NCBI GenBank assembly: GCA_030638575.1
Contig: DAOWEJ010000048.1
Coordinates: 1-45,622 of the forward strand
DNA: 45,622 nucleotides
Direction: 5' to 3'
Origin: Deltaproteobacteria bacterium
GTDB lineage: Bacteria; Desulfobacterota; Desulfobacteria; Desulfobacterales; JAUWMJ01
Positions 1 to 6,999 of the stretch are shown here, in pieces (position 1 is the first letter of the stretch; each line of letters opens with the position of its first letter). Under the pieces are notes generated by a model, which was not told the DNA's origin, made no database searches, and worked only from the letters and a program-made list of their open reading frames with translations. Both the position numbers and the translations under genes were made by a program.

Positions 1-747
1 ACACATTCCATTGAAAATGCACTTGAACTTAAAAAGCGAAACCCGGACATGAGCATTTTTATCCTTTACAGGGATATAAGAACATACGGTGAGCGTGAAT
101 ACCTGTATAAAGAGGCAAGAGAAAAAGGGATTGTATTTATCAGATACTCCCTTGAGAGCAAACCACAGGTAAAAGTGGCAAAAGATTCTATTAAAGTTGT
201 GGTTTTAGATCATATTTTAGGTCGGCCAATAGAAATTGACGCAGATCTGGTAACGCTTGCTTCAGCTATTATTCCTAACCGGGACGAAAAACTTGCTAAT
301 TTTTTCAAAGTGCCGCTTAACAACGACGGATTCTTTATTGAACGGCATGCCAAGCTGGGTCCTTCTGATTTTGCAACAGACGGTGTCTTCCTTTGCGGCA
401 TGGCACATTATCCGAAACCAATAGATGAAGCCATTGCCCAGGGCAGAGCAGCTGCATCACGCGCCGTGACACTTTTGGCCCGGGAAACAGTATATACCAG
501 CGGCACAGTGGCTAAAACACAGCAGCCCATTTGCAGTTCGTGCGGAGTCTGTATTTCCATATGTCCGTATTCAGCGCCTTCTTTTACCGAAGAAGGCCCC
601 TTTGCAGGCAGGGCCGAGATCAACCCGATTTTATGCAAAGGGTGCGGCCTGTGTGTGGCATCCTGCAGGTCAGGAGCCATTCACCTTAAAGGCTTTGATA
701 ATGATCAGATTTTTGCACAGATATATGCAATGAATGAAGCGATGTGA
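1..747 (+). CDS. hdrA: HdrA-like heterodisulfide reductase subunit A, 3' part (5' end outside window)
   Basis: The reading frame is open from base 1 and ends in TGA at 745-747, so about 248 C-terminal residues are visible. The first in-frame ATG (49) is internal. Visible parts are the FAD-domain segment ILYRDIRTYG, the late FAD-binding stretch TDGVFLCGMAHYPKPIDEA, and two [4Fe-4S] motifs, CSSCGVCISICP (about nt 532-567) and CKGCGLCVASC (about nt 634-666). This arrangement is typical of HdrA, the flavin-bifurcating subunit of soluble HdrABC complexes. The genes downstream (MvhD/FlxD, two Fe-S proteins, an FAD/NAD protein) match Flox-type partners, so NAD(P)H rather than H2 is the likely electron source. 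HdrB and HdrC would be expected upstream but lie outside the window. The QmoA/QmoB relatives are less likely because no Qmo neighbours are present. Confidence 0.9.
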   Translation, partial: THSIENALELKKRNPDMSIFILYRDIRTYGEREYLYKEAREKGIVFIRYSLESKPQVKVAKDSIKVVVLDHILGRPIEIDADLVTLASAIIPNRDEKLANFFKVPLNNDGFFIERHAKLGPSDFATDGVFLCGMAHYPKPIDEAIAQGRAAASRAVTLLARETVYTSGTVAKTQQPICSSCGVCISICPYSAPSFTEEGPFAGRAEINPILCKGCGLCVASCRSGAIHLKGFDNDQIFAQIYAMNEAM

Positions 748-753
748 TGAGGT

Positions 754-833
754 ACGGGTTTCGGGATACGAATTATAGAAAGGATTATTTCCGATTAAAA
801 ACTCGCAACACGCAACTCGTAACCCGAAACCCT
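754..833. repeat. Imperfect inverted repeat in the hdrA-mvhD spacer
   Basis: The arms GGGTTTCGGGATACGA (about 756-771) and TCGTAACCCGAAACCC (817-832) are near-perfect reverse complements around a central A/T-rich segment. The spacer 748-921 holds no convincing gene. The sequence resembles the low-complexity spacer repeats near 3640-3780 and 36910-36950. It could be a transcript hairpin between two operon genes. Confidence 0.5.
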
Positions 834-921
834 TACGTGATAGGCAAACAAACAAGTAAAAAAAACGCATTATGGTTAGCGATCAATGTCGTTGTAGGGT
901 TAAAGTATAAAGGAGAAATAA

Positions 922-1353
922 ATGTCTGATTGGGAACCAAAAATTGTCGCATTTTTATGCAACTGGTGCAGCTACGGTGCTGCAGATCTTGCAGGTGTAG
1001 GCAGAATGCAATATCCGCCGAACATCCGGGTCATCCGTATCCCCTGCACGGGAAGTATGAGTCCCAAGTTTGCTCTGGCCGCCCTGCGGGAAGGTGCGGA
1101 CGGAGTCTGGGTGTCCGGGTGACATCCCGGAGAATGCCATTACCTGGAAGGTAATTATTATGCTCGGCGAAAGTTTGCACTTTTTCAAAACCTTATGGAA
1201 CATATGGGAATTGAACCGGGCCGCATTCATTTTTCATGGGTTTCTTCTGCTGAATCGACTAAATTCGTACAAGTGGTAAATGAAGTCACTGAAGCGGTAA
1301 AGGCCCTTGGACCGAATAATCATTTTATAACGAAAGAGGCTAAGGTAGCTTAA
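922..1353 (+). CDS. MvhD/FlxD-type electron-transfer subunit, selenoprotein (UGA = Sec67)
   Basis: The gene starts with ATG after the RBS AAAGGAG. It reads in frame to TGA at 1120-1122, then stays open in the same frame to TAA at 1351-1353 (143 codons plus stop). The text either side of the [24 protein letters not shown], is the conserved MvhD core in which this position is normally Cys, so the UGA most likely encodes selenocysteine and the gene is not broken. The other cysteines (CNWC near residue 14, PCTG near 41, GEC just after Sec) fit the [2Fe-2S] subunit that passes electrons to HdrA. A hairpin placed like a bacterial SECIS follows the UGA. The next gene starts 1 nt after the stop. Selenocysteine forms of this subunit are known in methanogens and some deltaproteobacteria. 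An ORF finder would split or truncate this gene at 1122. Confidence 0.88.
1123..1156 (+). promoter_or_regulatory. Candidate bacterial SECIS element in the mvhD/flxD coding sequence
   Basis: The perfect 6-bp stem ATTACC (1139-1144) / GGTAAT (1150-1155) encloses the 5-nt loop TGGAA. The loop begins 22 nt after the UGA at 1120-1122 and has G at its second position. This fits the described spacing and loop G preference of bacterial SECIS hairpins. It was found by eye and was not scored with a SECIS model. Confidence 0.6.
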
Positions 1354-1354
1354 C

Positions 1355-2299
1355 ATGTTAGGATATATTGATAAAATAAGGCAAATATCTAAAGGGCTCA
1401 TAGAAGATAAAAAAGTCGATATGATCATCGGTTTTAAAAAAGGAACAATGCCGATGATGAATGAACCCTGTCTTGTAAAAAGCCCGAAAGATGTCGAAAA
1501 ACTCGTGTGGGATAGCAACTGCGGAATCAACCTGGCAAACTACCTGACCGACAGAAAGGAAAGAATAGGTATTATTGCCAAGGGGTGCGACAGTCGAAAC
1601 ATTGTCACCCATATCATTGAAAACAAGATAAAAAGAGAGCAGCTTGTTATCATAGGGGTGCCGTGCACGGGAATGATCGATAAGCACAGGCTAACCTCCA
1701 TGTTTGAAGGCGAAATCGAACAGGTCACAGAGCAAAACGGTAATATCACCATAAAGGGTGAGGACTTTGAAGAAATTTTGAAAAAGAATGATGTTCTTCA
1801 GCAAAACTGCTCTGTCTGTATTCACAGAAACCCTGTTGTTTATGATGAACTTGTTTCAGACCTGGTTGAAGAACAAGATGTGGATCGATATGAGGATGTA
1901 CGTAAAATCGAAGCCATGCCCTCTGAAAAGAAGTGGAATTATTTTGACGATCTTCTTTCAACCTGCATCCGGTGTTACGCTTGCAGAAATGCGTGTCCGC
2001 TATGTTACTGCCCCACATGCTTCGTGGACGAGTCGAGGCCCCAGTGGGTGGGCAAAAGCGACGATTCAATAGACATAAGAACATTTCATTTCTTAAGAGC
2101 ATACCATTGTGCCGGCAGGTGTACGGACTGCGGCGCCTGCGAGCGTGCATGTCCTGTGGGAATAAACATGCGGATGTTCACCAGAAAACTTGAAAAGGAT
2201 TGTTTTGAGCAGTATGGGTGGGAAGCGGGCCTGTCCCTTGATGAACGCCCGCCACTGGATACCTACAAGCCTGAAGATCCGGATGACTTTATAAAATAG
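1355..2299 (+). CDS. Flox Fe-S subunit with FrhB/FdhB-like domain (FlxC-like)
   Basis: This 314-aa protein has an N-terminal half like the F420-hydrogenase/formate dehydrogenase beta family (GIIAKGCDSRNI and VIIGVPCTGMID), followed by CSVCIHRNP. Its C-terminal half carries two [4Fe-4S] motifs, CIRCYACRNACP and CTDCGACERACPVG, plus extra cysteines (LCYCPTC). It starts with ATG 1 nt after the mvhD stop, so the two are translationally coupled. Proteins of this type sit between MvhD/FlxD and the FlxAB-like subunits in Hdr-Flox loci and probably relay electrons from the flavin subunit towards MvhD and HdrA. The FlxC label is by position and domain type. Confidence 0.78.
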   Translation: MLGYIDKIRQISKGLIEDKKVDMIIGFKKGTMPMMNEPCLVKSPKDVEKLVWDSNCGINLANYLTDRKERIGIIAKGCDSRNIVTHIIENKIKREQLVIIGVPCTGMIDKHRLTSMFEGEIEQVTEQNGNITIKGEDFEEILKKNDVLQQNCSVCIHRNPVVYDELVSDLVEEQDVDRYEDVRKIEAMPSEKKWNYFDDLLSTCIRCYACRNACPLCYCPTCFVDESRPQWVGKSDDSIDIRTFHFLRAYHCAGRCTDCGACERACPVGINMRMFTRKLEKDCFEQYGWEAGLSLDERPPLDTYKPEDPDDFIK

Positions 2300-2322
2300 T
2301 AAATTTCAAGACAAATCAGCGC

Positions 2323-2470
2323 AATAGTTCGGCCACTAAGACACAAAGGCTCGAAGGAAGGATATGAATTATAAATCTTTATCAAAAAAAGAGGAATCTA
2401 TAGTTAAAAACGGCATCAAGAGAATTATATTATAATTTTAGTGTCTTTGGGCCTTAGTGGTTGAACTATT
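2323..2470. repeat. Inverted-repeat element (family D, copy 1)
   Basis: The left end AATAGTTCGGCCACTAAG and right end CTTAGTGGTTGAACTATT are reverse complements with two mismatches. They enclose about 110 bp of A/T-rich, gene-free DNA. The motif CCACTAAGACACAAAGG near the left end recurs inverted and diverged at the right end, and resembles the ends of the element at 3591-3823. It occupies nearly the whole gap between the two Fe-S subunit genes. Confidence 0.65.
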
Positions 2471-2515
2471 ATAAAAAATTTATTTCTTAACGGACTATCA
2501 GATAAAGGCAAAAGT

Positions 2516-3559
2516 ATGAAAGTCATAAAAATTGACAAAAAAGACTGGGTCGGCGGACTTGAAAAATCGAGAAGTGCTTATCGGCTGGTCGGTCCCTTTA
2601 AGGAAAACGGCAAACAATTTCCTGTTTTTAAGGAGCTCGATAAAGGTCAGGAGCCTGATTTAACAACATTAAATACTGTTATTTCACCTAAGTCGATTGT
2701 TTTCCCCCAATCTGAAGTTATGTTTGAATATACTACGGACGAAAAGAGCGAAGATTGTAACCTTTTGAAAAGACCGGAAAAAAACTATTCTCCATGCGCT
2801 GTCATCGGTATTCGTCCTTATGATGCAGCAGCCTTTCTCCTTGTTCAAAAGAATTTTGACACGCCCGATTACAGAGACCCATACTGGTGTGACGCTTATG
2901 AAGCCTGTACATTTATAGGCATGGCAATAAACAATCCTGACAATACGGACTTCAGTACTAGTACAAAATCGGGCCCTTTTGACGAAAGCGGTCTGGATGT
3001 GCTTTTAGTTGACATGAAAGACCACTTTCTTGCAAAAGTGATTACGGACAAGGGAGATGCTTATTTAAAAGCCGCCGGCTGGACGGCAAAAGTAGATACA
3101 GATGCTGCAATCAAGCAAATAGATGAAATGAAAAATAAAGCGGAAGTCAAAATTGCATCTAAAATTTCCTTTGATAATATCGAGAAAAAATCGATCATGG
3201 AGCTTTATGAAGCCGATTTTTGGGAAGATGTGGCTTTTGCCTGTATAAACTGCGGAACGTGCACATATCTTTGCCCAACCTGCTGGTGCTTTGACATTCA
3301 AGATGAAAATCATGGCAAATCAGGAAAACGATTTAAAAACTGGGATGGTTGCATGTTTCCTTTATTTACGCATCATAGCTCCGGACATAACCCTAGAGGA
3401 ATCAAGGTTATGCGGGTCCGCCAGCGATTCATGCATAAACTGAAATATTTTTTGGACAAGTATGAAGACGGAATTATGTGTGTCGGCTGCGGCCGGTGCA
3501 CCCGTTTTTGCCCTGTAAATATTGATATTCGCAATGTTTGTAAATTGATGAACAGTTAG
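2516..3559 (+). CDS. 4Fe-4S dicluster electron-transfer subunit (FlxB / sulfhydrogenase HydB / AsrA-like)
   Basis: This 347-aa protein has the HydB/AsrA family layout. The N-terminal region includes CAVIGIRPYDAAAF and DPYWCDAYEACTFIG. The C-terminal region carries two [4Fe-4S] motifs, CINCGTCTYLCPTCWCF and CVGCGRCTRFCPVNIDIRN. The start is ATG with AAAGG a short distance upstream. In the family this subunit passes electrons between the FAD/NAD(P) subunit (next gene) and further Fe-S partners. It could be annotated as anaerobic sulfite reductase subunit A, but no AsrC (siroheme) subunit follows and the MvhD/HdrA context favours the Flox role. Confidence 0.8.
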   Translation: MKVIKIDKKDWVGGLEKSRSAYRLVGPFKENGKQFPVFKELDKGQEPDLTTLNTVISPKSIVFPQSEVMFEYTTDEKSEDCNLLKRPEKNYSPCAVIGIRPYDAAAFLLVQKNFDTPDYRDPYWCDAYEACTFIGMAINNPDNTDFSTSTKSGPFDESGLDVLLVDMKDHFLAKVITDKGDAYLKAAGWTAKVDTDAAIKQIDEMKNKAEVKIASKISFDNIEKKSIMELYEADFWEDVAFACINCGTCTYLCPTCWCFDIQDENHGKSGKRFKNWDGCMFPLFTHHSSGHNPRGIKVMRVRQRFMHKLKYFLDKYEDGIMCVGCGRCTRFCPVNIDIRNVCKLMNS

Positions 3560-3590
3560 GATGCCCAACCCGGGTAAACCGGGAAAAACT

Positions 3591-3823
3591 GCCACAAAGG
3601 CTCAAAGACACAAAGAATATATATAACTCAGGTTGCGAGGTTCAAGGTTCACAGTTCACGGTTGAATGTATCCTGAGTGACATGATGAGCTCAGATAACT
3701 CATAGTTTATCAGTTTAACAGCTATCAACTCATCTGTTTAACCTTGAACCATGAACCCCGGAACTTTGAACTTGAGTAAAATTTATTTTTTACTCTTTTT
3801 TCGAGCCTTGGTGTCTTCGTGGC
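3591..3823. repeat. Inverted-repeat element (family D, copy 2) filling the 3560-3875 gap
   Basis: Ends GCCACAAAGGCTCAAAGACA and (inverted) GTGTCTTCGTGGC match imperfectly. Internally, GGTTCAAGGTTCACAGTTCA (about 3640-3660) is mirrored by CCTTGAACCATGAACC near 3740, giving a second nested inverted repeat. No ORF of note lies in the 316-bp gap. Only the last 15 bases before the next gene, with GGAGGA, look like ordinary expression signals. Confidence 0.6.
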
Positions 3824-3875
3824 AAAAAAAGACATGTTGAAAGCCCGACAGAATGATTTATAACGGAGGAAAGCC

Positions 3876-4721
3876 GTGCAAAATCCATATTTGCCTTATC
3901 CTGTTCGAATTGATGATATAGAAATTGCAACTGAGGATAAAAGCCTTAAAACCTTTAAGTTTGTTTTTTTAAACCCTGAAGACGAAATAAAATTTACCTA
4001 TAATGCCGGTCAGTTTGCTGAGCTTTCCGTTACCGGAATGGGTGAAATACCAATAGGAATTGCATCCTCACCCACGGAAAAGGGGTTTGTAATGTTTACT
4101 GTCTTCAAGACCGGAAAGGTGACATCATATCTCCATTCCATGAAAATCGGTGATATAATGGGTATACGCGGCTCTCTGGGAAACTGTTATCCATGGGATA
4201 CTCTGGAAGGAAAAAACGTTGTTATTATAGGCGGCGGTTTTGCATTTACAACGCTCCGTTCATCAATTGTTTACATGCTTCACCCTGATAACCGTAAAAA
4301 ATTCAACGATATTCATGTTATATATGGAGCGCGTACTCCGGGCATGCTTCTTTACAAGGACGAACTTGCCCAATGGGAAGCACGTGATGACATCAACATG
4401 CATATTACCGTGGACGGCACCGATGATCCTGACTGGAAATACAATATCGGTTTCGTACCTACTATTACAGAGCAAAAAGCGCCCCCCGGTGATGTAAATA
4501 CATACGCTATTGTCTGCGGACCACCTATTATGATCAAATTTACTCTCCCTGTTCTTGAAAAACTTGGTTACGAACATGACCATATTATAATGTCTCTTGA
4601 AAACCGCATGAAGTGCGGTATCGGCATGTGTGGCCGGTGTAACATCGGAAAAGAACTGGTGTGCAAAGATGGTCCTGTTTTTACTTTAGACGAGCTAAAT
4701 AAAACACCAAGGGAATATTAG
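3876..4721 (+). CDS. FAD/NAD(P)-binding oxidoreductase subunit with [2Fe-2S] (FlxA / HydG / AsrB-like)
   Basis: The gene starts with GTG preceded by a strong GGAGGA and encodes 281 aa of the ferredoxin-NADP reductase superfamily. The FAD domain is N-terminal (GQFAELSV, IPIGIASSP). The NAD(P) domain begins at VVIIGGGFAFTTLRS and ends near YAIVCGPPIMIKF. The C-terminus has a PyrK-like [2Fe-2S] site, MKCGIGMCGRCNIG followed by VCKDGP. This is the entry subunit that would oxidise NAD(P)H (or reduce NAD(P)+ in reverse) and feed the Fe-S subunits encoded upstream. FlxA from Desulfovibrio is the functional parallel; the present assignment is by domains and neighbours. Confidence 0.82.
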   Translation: MQNPYLPYPVRIDDIEIATEDKSLKTFKFVFLNPEDEIKFTYNAGQFAELSVTGMGEIPIGIASSPTEKGFVMFTVFKTGKVTSYLHSMKIGDIMGIRGSLGNCYPWDTLEGKNVVIIGGGFAFTTLRSSIVYMLHPDNRKKFNDIHVIYGARTPGMLLYKDELAQWEARDDINMHITVDGTDDPDWKYNIGFVPTITEQKAPPGDVNTYAIVCGPPIMIKFTLPVLEKLGYEHDHIIMSLENRMKCGIGMCGRCNIGKELVCKDGPVFTLDELNKTPREY

Positions 4722-4873
4722 GGTGCTAATGTTTCACAGAGATTCTATGTTTTTTCTTTTTTTCATATTGACATTGCGAAACCAATAATATAAAGAGTCA
4801 ATTTCAAACTGTAATACAGGATTAAAGGCAGTAAGCCGAAAGAATAATGAAAATAATAAAGGAGGGTTTTTAA

Positions 4874-5191
4874 ATGCCAGAAGTTGAATTTGAAGGAAAA
4901 ACATTTACTGTAGATGAAGACGGATTTATCGATTCTTATACCAATTGGTGTCAGGAATGGGTCCATTGGGTAAAAAAGGAAGAAGGTATTGAAGAGCTCA
5001 ATGAAGAGCATACAAAGGTTATTGCAGTTCTTCGTGAGTATTATGAAAAAAACGGTATCGCCCCTATGGTTCGGATTCTTTCAAAGGTTACAGGTTTCAA
5101 ATTAAAACACATTTATGAACTTTTCCCGTCAGGCCCGGGTAAAGGAGCATGTAAAATGGCCGGTCTTCCGAAACCAACAGGTTGCGTCTAA
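4874..5191 (+). CDS. dsrC: DsrC, sulfite-reductase-associated sulfur carrier with both C-terminal cysteines
   Basis: This 105-aa TusE/DsrC-family protein carries the typical GFIDSYTNWCQEW segment and C-terminal arm. It has both redox cysteines of true DsrC, Cys93 and the penultimate Cys104 (CKMAGLPKPTGC), so it can form the intramolecular disulfide or the trisulfide made by dissimilatory sulfite reductase. The RBS AAAGGAGGG is excellent. The gene closes the Hdr-Flox cluster and is followed by a strong terminator. Co-location with Hdr-Flox suits the proposal that HdrB-type subunits reduce DsrC disulfide/trisulfide. That partnership is inferred here from gene order. Confidence 0.92.
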   Translation: MPEVEFEGKTFTVDEDGFIDSYTNWCQEWVHWVKKEEGIEELNEEHTKVIAVLREYYEKNGIAPMVRILSKVTGFKLKHIYELFPSGPGKGACKMAGLPKPTGCV

Positions 5192-5224
5192 TTAGAAAAA
5201 AGAGTGACGCATTTAAATTTTAAT

Positions 5225-5260
5225 TAAAAAAGGCCCTGTTTTCAAACAGGGCCTTTTTTA
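5225..5260 (+). terminator. Rho-independent terminator after dsrC
   Basis: AGGCCCTGTT pairs perfectly with AACAGGGCCT (about 5231-5254), with a short TTCA loop, followed by a run of Ts to 5260. A-rich sequence upstream would also allow reading as a terminator from the other strand. It ends the Hdr-Flox-dsrC transcript before yjbQ. Confidence 0.92.
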
Positions 5261-5272
5261 TTCGGAGATAAA

Positions 5273-5674
5273 ATGATTCTCACTGTTAAATCCAAATCGC
5301 GGACACAGTTTATTGATATTACTTCCGATATACAGAAAATGGTTCGAACTTCCGGTATTTCCGAAGGCCTTTGCATGCTTTATGTCCCCCATACAACTGC
5401 TGCAATTACCATCAATGAAAGTGCGGACCCCAGCGTTGCATCTGATATCCTTATGGTTTTAAACGAGGTTATTCCATGGAAAGCCGAATATCACCACCTT
5501 GAAGGAAATTCACCTGCCCATATAAAATCGACACTTGTCGGAGCTTCAGAGTTGATTGCAGTTGAAAACGGCAACCTTGTACTTGGTACGTGGCAGGGTA
5601 TATTTTTCTGCGAATTTGACGGACCACGGACCAGGAAGGTCAATGTGCGCCTGATAAAGGAGCAGTTTGATTAA
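5273..5674 (+). CDS. yjbQ: YjbQ / UPF0047 family protein
   Basis: This 133-aa protein matches the YjbQ family throughout. It has the conserved PHTTAAITINE segment, HHLEGNSPAHIKS (His/Glu/Asn residues of the family's putative active site), and the C-terminal GTWQGIFFCEFDGPR. Members are often labelled secondary thiamine-phosphate synthase from complementation data, but the native role is uncertain. The start has GGAG 6 nt upstream. Its TAA overlaps the next gene's ATG (TAATG), so the two are coupled. Confidence 0.88.
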   Translation: MILTVKSKSRTQFIDITSDIQKMVRTSGISEGLCMLYVPHTTAAITINESADPSVASDILMVLNEVIPWKAEYHHLEGNSPAHIKSTLVGASELIAVENGNLVLGTWQGIFFCEFDGPRTRKVNVRLIKEQFD

Positions 5675-6129
5675 TGCCCCCCATGGACGATACAGACAGG
5701 GCAATACTAAATAGGATACAGTCTGAATTCCCACTGACCCCGCGTCCTTATCTTGCCATTGCCGATAATCTCGGTTTGTCTGAAGATGATGTATTAAATC
5801 GCCTGGTACGCTTAAAAAGAAGTGGTATAATCCGAAGAATCGGTGGTAATTTTGTCCCGGAAAAATTGGGGTTTGTGAGCACTCTCTGTGCAGCCAGCGT
5901 TCCTGAAGACAAAATCGATGCATTTTCAAAAGTCGTTAACATCTATCCTGGTGTAACCCACAATTACCAGCGTGACAATGAATTTAATGTCTGGTTTACT
6001 TTTATTGCCCCTTCAATGGAAGAAATAACGGAAAATCTCGATAAAATCTCTCTTGAAACCGGTGTAGATGATATTATCAATCTGCCTGCAACAAAGGTTT
6101 TTAAAATTAAAGCCCAGTTTGACCTTTAG
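5674..6129 (+). CDS. Lrp/AsnC-like siroheme decarboxylase subunit (AhbA/AhbB type)
   Basis: This 151-aa protein consists of an AsnC-type winged helix (LNRIQSEFPLTPRPYLAIAD, then RLKRSGIIRRIGG) and a C-terminal ligand-binding-like domain. The signature VNIYPGVTHNYQRDNEFNVW belongs to the AhbA/AhbB siroheme decarboxylases, which start the alternative heme pathway (siroheme to 12,18-didecarboxysiroheme) in sulfate reducers, rather than to amino-acid-responsive Lrp regulators. Its start overlaps the yjbQ stop. Only one Ahb-type subunit is visible here; the partner subunit and the radical-SAM AhbC/AhbD would be elsewhere. I cannot decide between AhbA and AhbB by eye. Confidence 0.8.
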   Translation: MPPMDDTDRAILNRIQSEFPLTPRPYLAIADNLGLSEDDVLNRLVRLKRSGIIRRIGGNFVPEKLGFVSTLCAASVPEDKIDAFSKVVNIYPGVTHNYQRDNEFNVWFTFIAPSMEEITENLDKISLETGVDDIINLPATKVFKIKAQFDL

Positions 6130-6144
6130 TTTCTATTCATAAAA

Positions 6145-6960
6145 ATGAAAGACATCCGTATTGCAATAGTTATTTTCAACTCGCCTGTGGGAAAAGTAAG
6201 ACAGAATCTTGACATGATGGTCAGGCGGATAAAGGAGGCTAAAAATAAAGGGGCTTCTATCATTTGTTTCCCTGAAATGAATATTACAGGATACAGCACA
6301 CGCAAAACTATTATAGATTCAGCAAAGCCTGTACCGGGTCCTGTAACCAGGGAACTTGTGCATATTGCCAGGCGCGAAAATATTATTATTCTCTCAGGTT
6401 TGGCTGAAAAGGATAAAAAGGGCCTCATTTTCGCTACCCACCTTGTAGTAACACCTGACGGGCTATCAGGCGTATACCGAAAACTGCATATTGCACCACC
6501 GGAACAAAGAATTTTTTCACGGGGTAGCAAAGTTCCGCTCTTTAAAGCCCATGGTGTGAAATTCGGCATACAGCTTTGCTATGACGCCCATTTCCCTGAA
6601 CTTACAACCCGCATGGCCATGGAAGGCGCAGACCTCATTTTCATCCCCCATGCATCCCCCCGAGGAACCCCGCATGAAAAATTCAATTCCTGGATGCGAC
6701 ATCTTTCTGCAAGGGCTTTTGATAACAGCGTATTTATCGTTGCGTGCAACCAGACCGGTGAGAATAAAAAGGGGTTGGACTTTCCAGGAATTGCGCTGGT
6801 AATCGATCCATCAGGTGATATTATCGCCAGGGATTTAAGCGGAAAAGATAATATGATTATCGCTGATCTAAAAGCCGGTGATTTAGCAAGGGTGCGAAAC
6901 CACAAAATGCGATTTTTTCTTCCAAACAGAAGATCCGATCTGTTTAATCTTCCAACATGA
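6145..6960 (+). CDS. Carbon-nitrogen hydrolase (nitrilase superfamily amidase)
   Basis: This 271-aa protein has the complete nitrilase Glu-Lys-Cys triad: Glu44 in CFPEMNITGY, Lys113 in YRKLHIAPPE, and Cys145 in QLCYDAHFPE. It belongs with the N-carbamoyl-putrescine/beta-ureidopropionase-like amidases, which cleave C-N bonds of amides or ureido compounds in the cytosol. The substrate cannot be read from the sequence. It starts 15 bp after the Ahb-type gene and shows no clear Shine-Dalgarno, so it may be translated from the upstream message. Confidence 0.83.
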   Translation: MKDIRIAIVIFNSPVGKVRQNLDMMVRRIKEAKNKGASIICFPEMNITGYSTRKTIIDSAKPVPGPVTRELVHIARRENIIILSGLAEKDKKGLIFATHLVVTPDGLSGVYRKLHIAPPEQRIFSRGSKVPLFKAHGVKFGIQLCYDAHFPELTTRMAMEGADLIFIPHASPRGTPHEKFNSWMRHLSARAFDNSVFIVACNQTGENKKGLDFPGIALVIDPSGDIIARDLSGKDNMIIADLKAGDLARVRNHKMRFFLPNRRSDLFNLPT

Positions 6961-6999
6961 GTCGGATAAATAAATATTTCTAACTTAAGAGGAAATACA

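Noticed and set aside
922-1122. Truncated 66-aa MvhD as a pseudogene or frameshift
   Set aside because: The frame continues after TGA with strongly family-like sequence and no shift, and the TGA replaces a Cys codon position, so selenocysteine is the better explanation.
2516-4721. Anaerobic sulfite reductase AsrAB
   Set aside because: The two subunits resemble AsrA/AsrB, but no AsrC siroheme subunit follows and HdrA/MvhD neighbours fit Flox better.
5748-5942. Antisense ORFs within yjbQ/ahb and similar long antisense frames elsewhere (7434-7889, 13315-13932, 35588-35974)
   Set aside because: They lie wholly inside well-supported genes and show no protein-family motifs.
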